The notes below the pieces were generated by a model. That model was not told the origin of the DNA. It did not search any database and saw nothing but the letters and a program-made list of their open reading frames with translations. Position numbers and translations under genes: made by a program. Shown here in pieces: positions 60,720 to 64,000 of a DNA stretch of 64,000 bases. Position 1 is the stretch's first letter; the number at the start of each line of letters is the position of its first letter. This stretch comes from Eunapius fragilis (Eukaryota > Porifera > Demospongiae > Spongillida > Spongillidae), in the NCBI GenBank assembly GCA_963681505.1, contig OY811985.1, forward strand, positions 6,802,073 through 6,866,072, in the 5' to 3' direction.

Positions 60720-60865
60720 AATTAACTCAGGCCGCGTCCGGCCGGCCGGCCCGGTCACAGCTGGCGCCGCCAACTTGGAGGGCTAGTTTGTATGGCGCCA
60801 AAGGCGCCAAGATGGCGGCCGAGGAGCCAGAGGAAACATTGACTAAGTGTTTTTCGGAGAGACGG
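60720..60865 (+). other. CpG-rich promoter and possible first exon, plus strand
   Basis: 60729-60830 is rich in CpG and GGCC/GGCGCC motifs, unlike its AT-rich surroundings. It contains ATGGCGGCCGAGGAG at 60812 in an ideal Kozak context (AAGATGG). The frame MAAEEPEETLTKCFSERR runs 18 codons to a good GTGAGT donor at 60866. It looks like a first coding exon whose next exon lies beyond the window or was missed. It would have to span paralogue C. Confidence 0.4.
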
Positions 60866-61063
60866 GTGAGTTTTGGGTTCGGATTCGAGAAGCCCGTGAA
60901 AAATGGATACCAAGCGGCTCATTGCCTAAAGGAATGGCTTCGCGCGATACATAAGCCTTAGTCATACACATACAGATAGTGTTGCAATGGAAAATGCAAT
61001 GAATAAAAATAATCCGATTTAGAAACATTTGTACACACATATACACAGTTGGTGGTGATATGT

Positions 61064-63685
61064 TTATAACCATGTAACAGAAAATTTATGAACAGATGCA
61101 AAAATTAGTAACGCAAAAAGAGCAACAAATATGTATTCGGGATGAACTGAGAACCCAAATATCCTAGCCTGGTGGGAAAGACACCATGTGACTATTGTGT
61201 AATAGACAAGGCATAAGGCAACTACCGTGAAATTTGTGGAAGACGTATATAGCAGGAATGAGTCAAGTTCATTCTGCTTTGATCCAGCATAGGTGTATGG
61301 TCGAGATGAAACCAGCAGACCAACGTCTTTCAGCTTCTTACATGCAACAGTCAGTCTGGAAGCCTTGATGACAAAGAAGGAACGTGTTATGGGGGATGGA
61401 GGGAGAGAAGGATTGGGTCTGTACCTGAATTATTGGAGCCAGAGCAATAAGTGTCCATTGTATGATGTTGAATGCAGCAACGAAGTACCCTAGTGTCCTC
61501 ACTTGTTTGTTGACTATGTTTTCCCCAATGTAGTGGAGACCATTGACCCATGCTATGTACAGAGGAAGCCAAGCTTAAAGTGAAGAGAGGCAAAGTAAAC
61601 ATGGTCTTGAGCTCACAAAAATACATGGCTGGAAGAAAGATGTAAAGACACAGAGACACCATAGAAGCCAGCTGTCCATTCAAGATTCTAAGAAACTCAA
61701 ACACACGATAGATGTCCTGGAATGATGTAAAGAGACATGGAAGGATGGTAGAATGTGTTAAAAATAATCTGCTGATCCAGACATCTGGTCTGTTGCCATA
61801 TTATTAAATTGGCTCCATTTCAACTAAATTACGTGGAGTGAGGAAGTTTTTATCTGTCTACTCCCGAAATATCACCCATTCCACCCCCACCCCTCCCACC
61901 TACACCCCAAAATTAAATGTAAAGGTAAGCAAGCATGGTGAAGTCCTTATCCTCCCTCATACACACATGTTGCTTATCCTCATACACACATAATAAAACT
62001 AACAGGAGTCTTTATTTACCTTAACAGCTTCTGGCAAAGGTTTGGCCTTATTGGAAACACTTGTAACAATGCTTCGGATGAAGAATATAATGAGTTGGCA
62101 TTGGGATATGTAGTTTATAACCACCAGAACATAGAGAAAGTCAAAGAAGATAAACCCAATCAGAGAGATTATGACCAGTGAGTAATGGAGAGCATGGTAT
62201 GACTGGAGGCTGGTCCCTTCAGGAAGGCTGTAGAATGAAGGAATGTACTGCCTCACCACCTCTGGTTTAGGACAACTGCATGTGACAGCCTACCTATTGT
62301 TTAGGACAGTGATTGTAACATTGCTATCCAATAACTGGATGCTGAATGCTCTCATGAAGCTGGTGCAGAAGGAGAAGAGGATCCATAGCACTCCAATTAT
62401 GCGGAACCCTCTGAGAAGCAACCAATGAATGTAGCAGATGTAAGACACGGGGACACTCACCTGAGTAAGATGATAAGTTTCCTGTGACTATCTTTGTCAT
62501 GCCCAGTGGAATAGTTTATATATGCCTTTGTTGTGATGAGGAATAAATATGGTCAGTTGAAGGTATTCTTCTCTCTTGCTTACCGTCTCGATTAATTTGC
62601 TGAGATATTCGGGTTCCAGAAAACGGAACAGATACAGACCCCAAATGTAGATGACAAGCTTAAGTATGTCTCTCACTACAGTTCCTGTTATTATCTTTTG
62701 GTTGCAACTGATAGTGTCCCTTGTGGATATAACCTTTAAAAACAGCCAGTTAAAAATGGCAGGAATGTGCTGTACATACACCCACCTCAGCCCTTTTGAA
62801 GCAGGTGAGCTGCTGTGTAATGTCTGTACCAACAAGCAGTAGAAAAAACACTATTGGATAAACTATGTTCAGAATCTTCACACAAACTGGCTGTTCCAAG
62901 TCATGTTTGGTTGGATGAAAATGGCGCCAGCCAACCTGGTGCAGAACAGCACACATGGGTCAAATTAATGGAGAGAGAGGGGGTGTAATGAGGGGTGTAC
63001 AGATGGTGTAATGGAGCCCTGGGTGTAATGGAGAGGTGTACGGATGGTGTAATGGAGGACGTTGTGTAGAGAGGGGGTGTAATGAGGGGTGTGATTAACT
63101 TGCAGGCTACACTTTCAATTTAGTTGGAAATCAAGTTGATGTATGTTTTGTTGCTAATGCATTTTTATGTAAGTCACATGCCATCTATGAACGATGTAAT
63201 ATATTGCTAATTTCCCTGCTGTGTGGCAATATTGATTTGCTGGCTTGAAATATTTATTTCATTGATATATTAGTTTTATTCTTAATTTTCTATTGATTAA
63301 ACACTTACAGCCAGTTTATAGCCAGTTTACGTCATGTGACAATTTTACGATAACCTTTATCAATCTTCCCCTTCCTTCCCTTCTCCCACTTCCTCCCCCA
63401 ACATAGTACCAGTTTTATCAGGCTGAGGTAAGGCTGCAGAACGACCTTCTTGCAGTTTTCAAGAGCATCTGTGTCTGCATTCAGCTCATTGTTAGAAACC
63501 TTAGAGGGGAAAATCATTTTGTGTGAATGCAACAAATTATAATTTATAACTAGTACTGATGCGAGTGAGTTGTAAAAAGCACATTGTACTACTTAATGTC
63601 TCACGTAAATATACGCTTCCTGTTCATCAAAGCTATGAATGCTTCCTTCGACCCCAGTACGTTCTGTATCGTTTGGTTGTGCCAT
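61064..63685 (-). CDS. Multi-pass membrane protein, paralogue C
   Basis: Eleven exons (63685-63605, 63499-63410, 62935-62786, 62733-62584, 62525-62461, 62410-62294, 62275-62020, 61716-61617, 61552-61425, 61363-61226, 61168-61064) give 459 residues. The start is MAQPNDTERTGVEGSIHSFD; the cytoplasmic N-terminus is much shorter than in paralogues A and B. Spans include IVYPIVFFLLLVGTDITQ, LKLVIYIWGLYLFRFLEPEY, YSLVIISLIGFIFFDFLYVL and YIFVALFALLIFA. Family words: YLSKLIETV, GQLASMVSLCLYIF, RPYTYAGSKQNELDSFLLYT. It shares intron positions with its neighbours and is the most divergent copy of the three. Membrane receptor or channel is the safest statement. Confidence 0.76.
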
Positions 63686-64000
63686 CGTATCCGGAGCCCT
63701 TTAAACGAGTCACTTGTGGTTAGCTGGAGGGGACATACGGATGTGCTTTAATACCCTAATGATCACGTTAAGAACATAGAACCCGTAGTTACTCTAGAGG
63801 TTCAGCAGGGGAGGTGGACGTGCCCCCCCCCCCCGTTCATATAAGGTGTATTTCCTATAAGGTTCCTCCCCCTTCCCTCTTTTCCGCTAGGTACCGTGCC
63901 CTCCCCCCCTGTCCCTTCCCTCTTTTCCGCTAGGTACCGTCCCACATTAGTGCATTACATCCCCGGGCGCTCAACAATCACACTACGCCACTGTGCCCAT
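63686..64000. other. Upstream region of paralogue C
   Basis: It holds the presumed promoter of paralogue C and a direct repeat of CCTTCCCTCTTTTCCGCTAG near 63870-63940. No coding signal was seen. Confidence 0.45.

Overview
The window is animal nuclear DNA. Its genes are split into many small exons with GT-AG introns, mostly 50-1000 bp long. They include animal-specific families: a RYK receptor pseudokinase with a WIF domain, an angiomotin homologue, and an espin/gelsolin-type actin regulator. Compact genes, head-to-head gene pairs, abundant foldback elements and a different minisatellite in almost every intron suggest an early-branching marine invertebrate, most likely a sponge. That placement is an inference. 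It rests partly on my recollection that the MITE-like sequence near 964-1013 resembles a repeat of the sponge Amphimedon. There are no bacterial-type operons. All exon coordinates were read by hand from splice sites, reading phase and family similarity, without transcript data.

Layout. 1-2.1 kb: part of a minus-strand NTF2-like (SnoaL/DUF4440) gene, with a RecQ-helicase-derived hairpin in its intron. 2.1-5.1 kb: intergenic, with a 35-bp minisatellite and two large foldback elements. 5.1-6.7 kb: ANKRD39 (minus). 6.8-12.5 kb: RYK (plus). 12.7-16.9 kb: a coiled-coil protein (minus). 17.0-19.1 kb: NUBP2, a cytosolic Fe-S assembly ATPase (plus). 19.5-21.8 kb: an unrecognised type I membrane protein (minus). 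21.9-28.3 kb: an angiomotin homologue with an N-terminal SAM domain (plus), with a decayed LINE and a nested MITE in one intron. 29.1-51.6 kb: one minus-strand gene of 35 exons and about 2,519 codons. It reads in phase through espin-like ankyrin repeats, a long disordered region, five gelsolin-like repeats, a 13-residue tandem repeat, and an RA-PH module. It carries a 4.1-kb, 21-bp minisatellite and a tRNA-Ile(UAU) in its introns. 51.9-63.7 kb: three tandem paralogous multi-pass membrane proteins (minus) with matching exon structure, possibly relatives of the gustatory-receptor-like superfamily.

From ANKRD39 to the chimera, genes alternate strand. Three divergent pairs have only 83-134 bp between start codons, so each pair probably shares a bidirectional promoter; the partners between them are convergent. 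By function the window is mostly cell-surface and actin-cortex biology: Wnt co-receptor signalling (RYK), junction/Hippo scaffolding (angiomotin), actin bundling or severing with small-GTPase and lipid recruitment (the chimera), and candidate chemoreceptor-type membrane proteins. N-terminal exons are unresolved for the NTF2-like gene and for the middle membrane paralogue.
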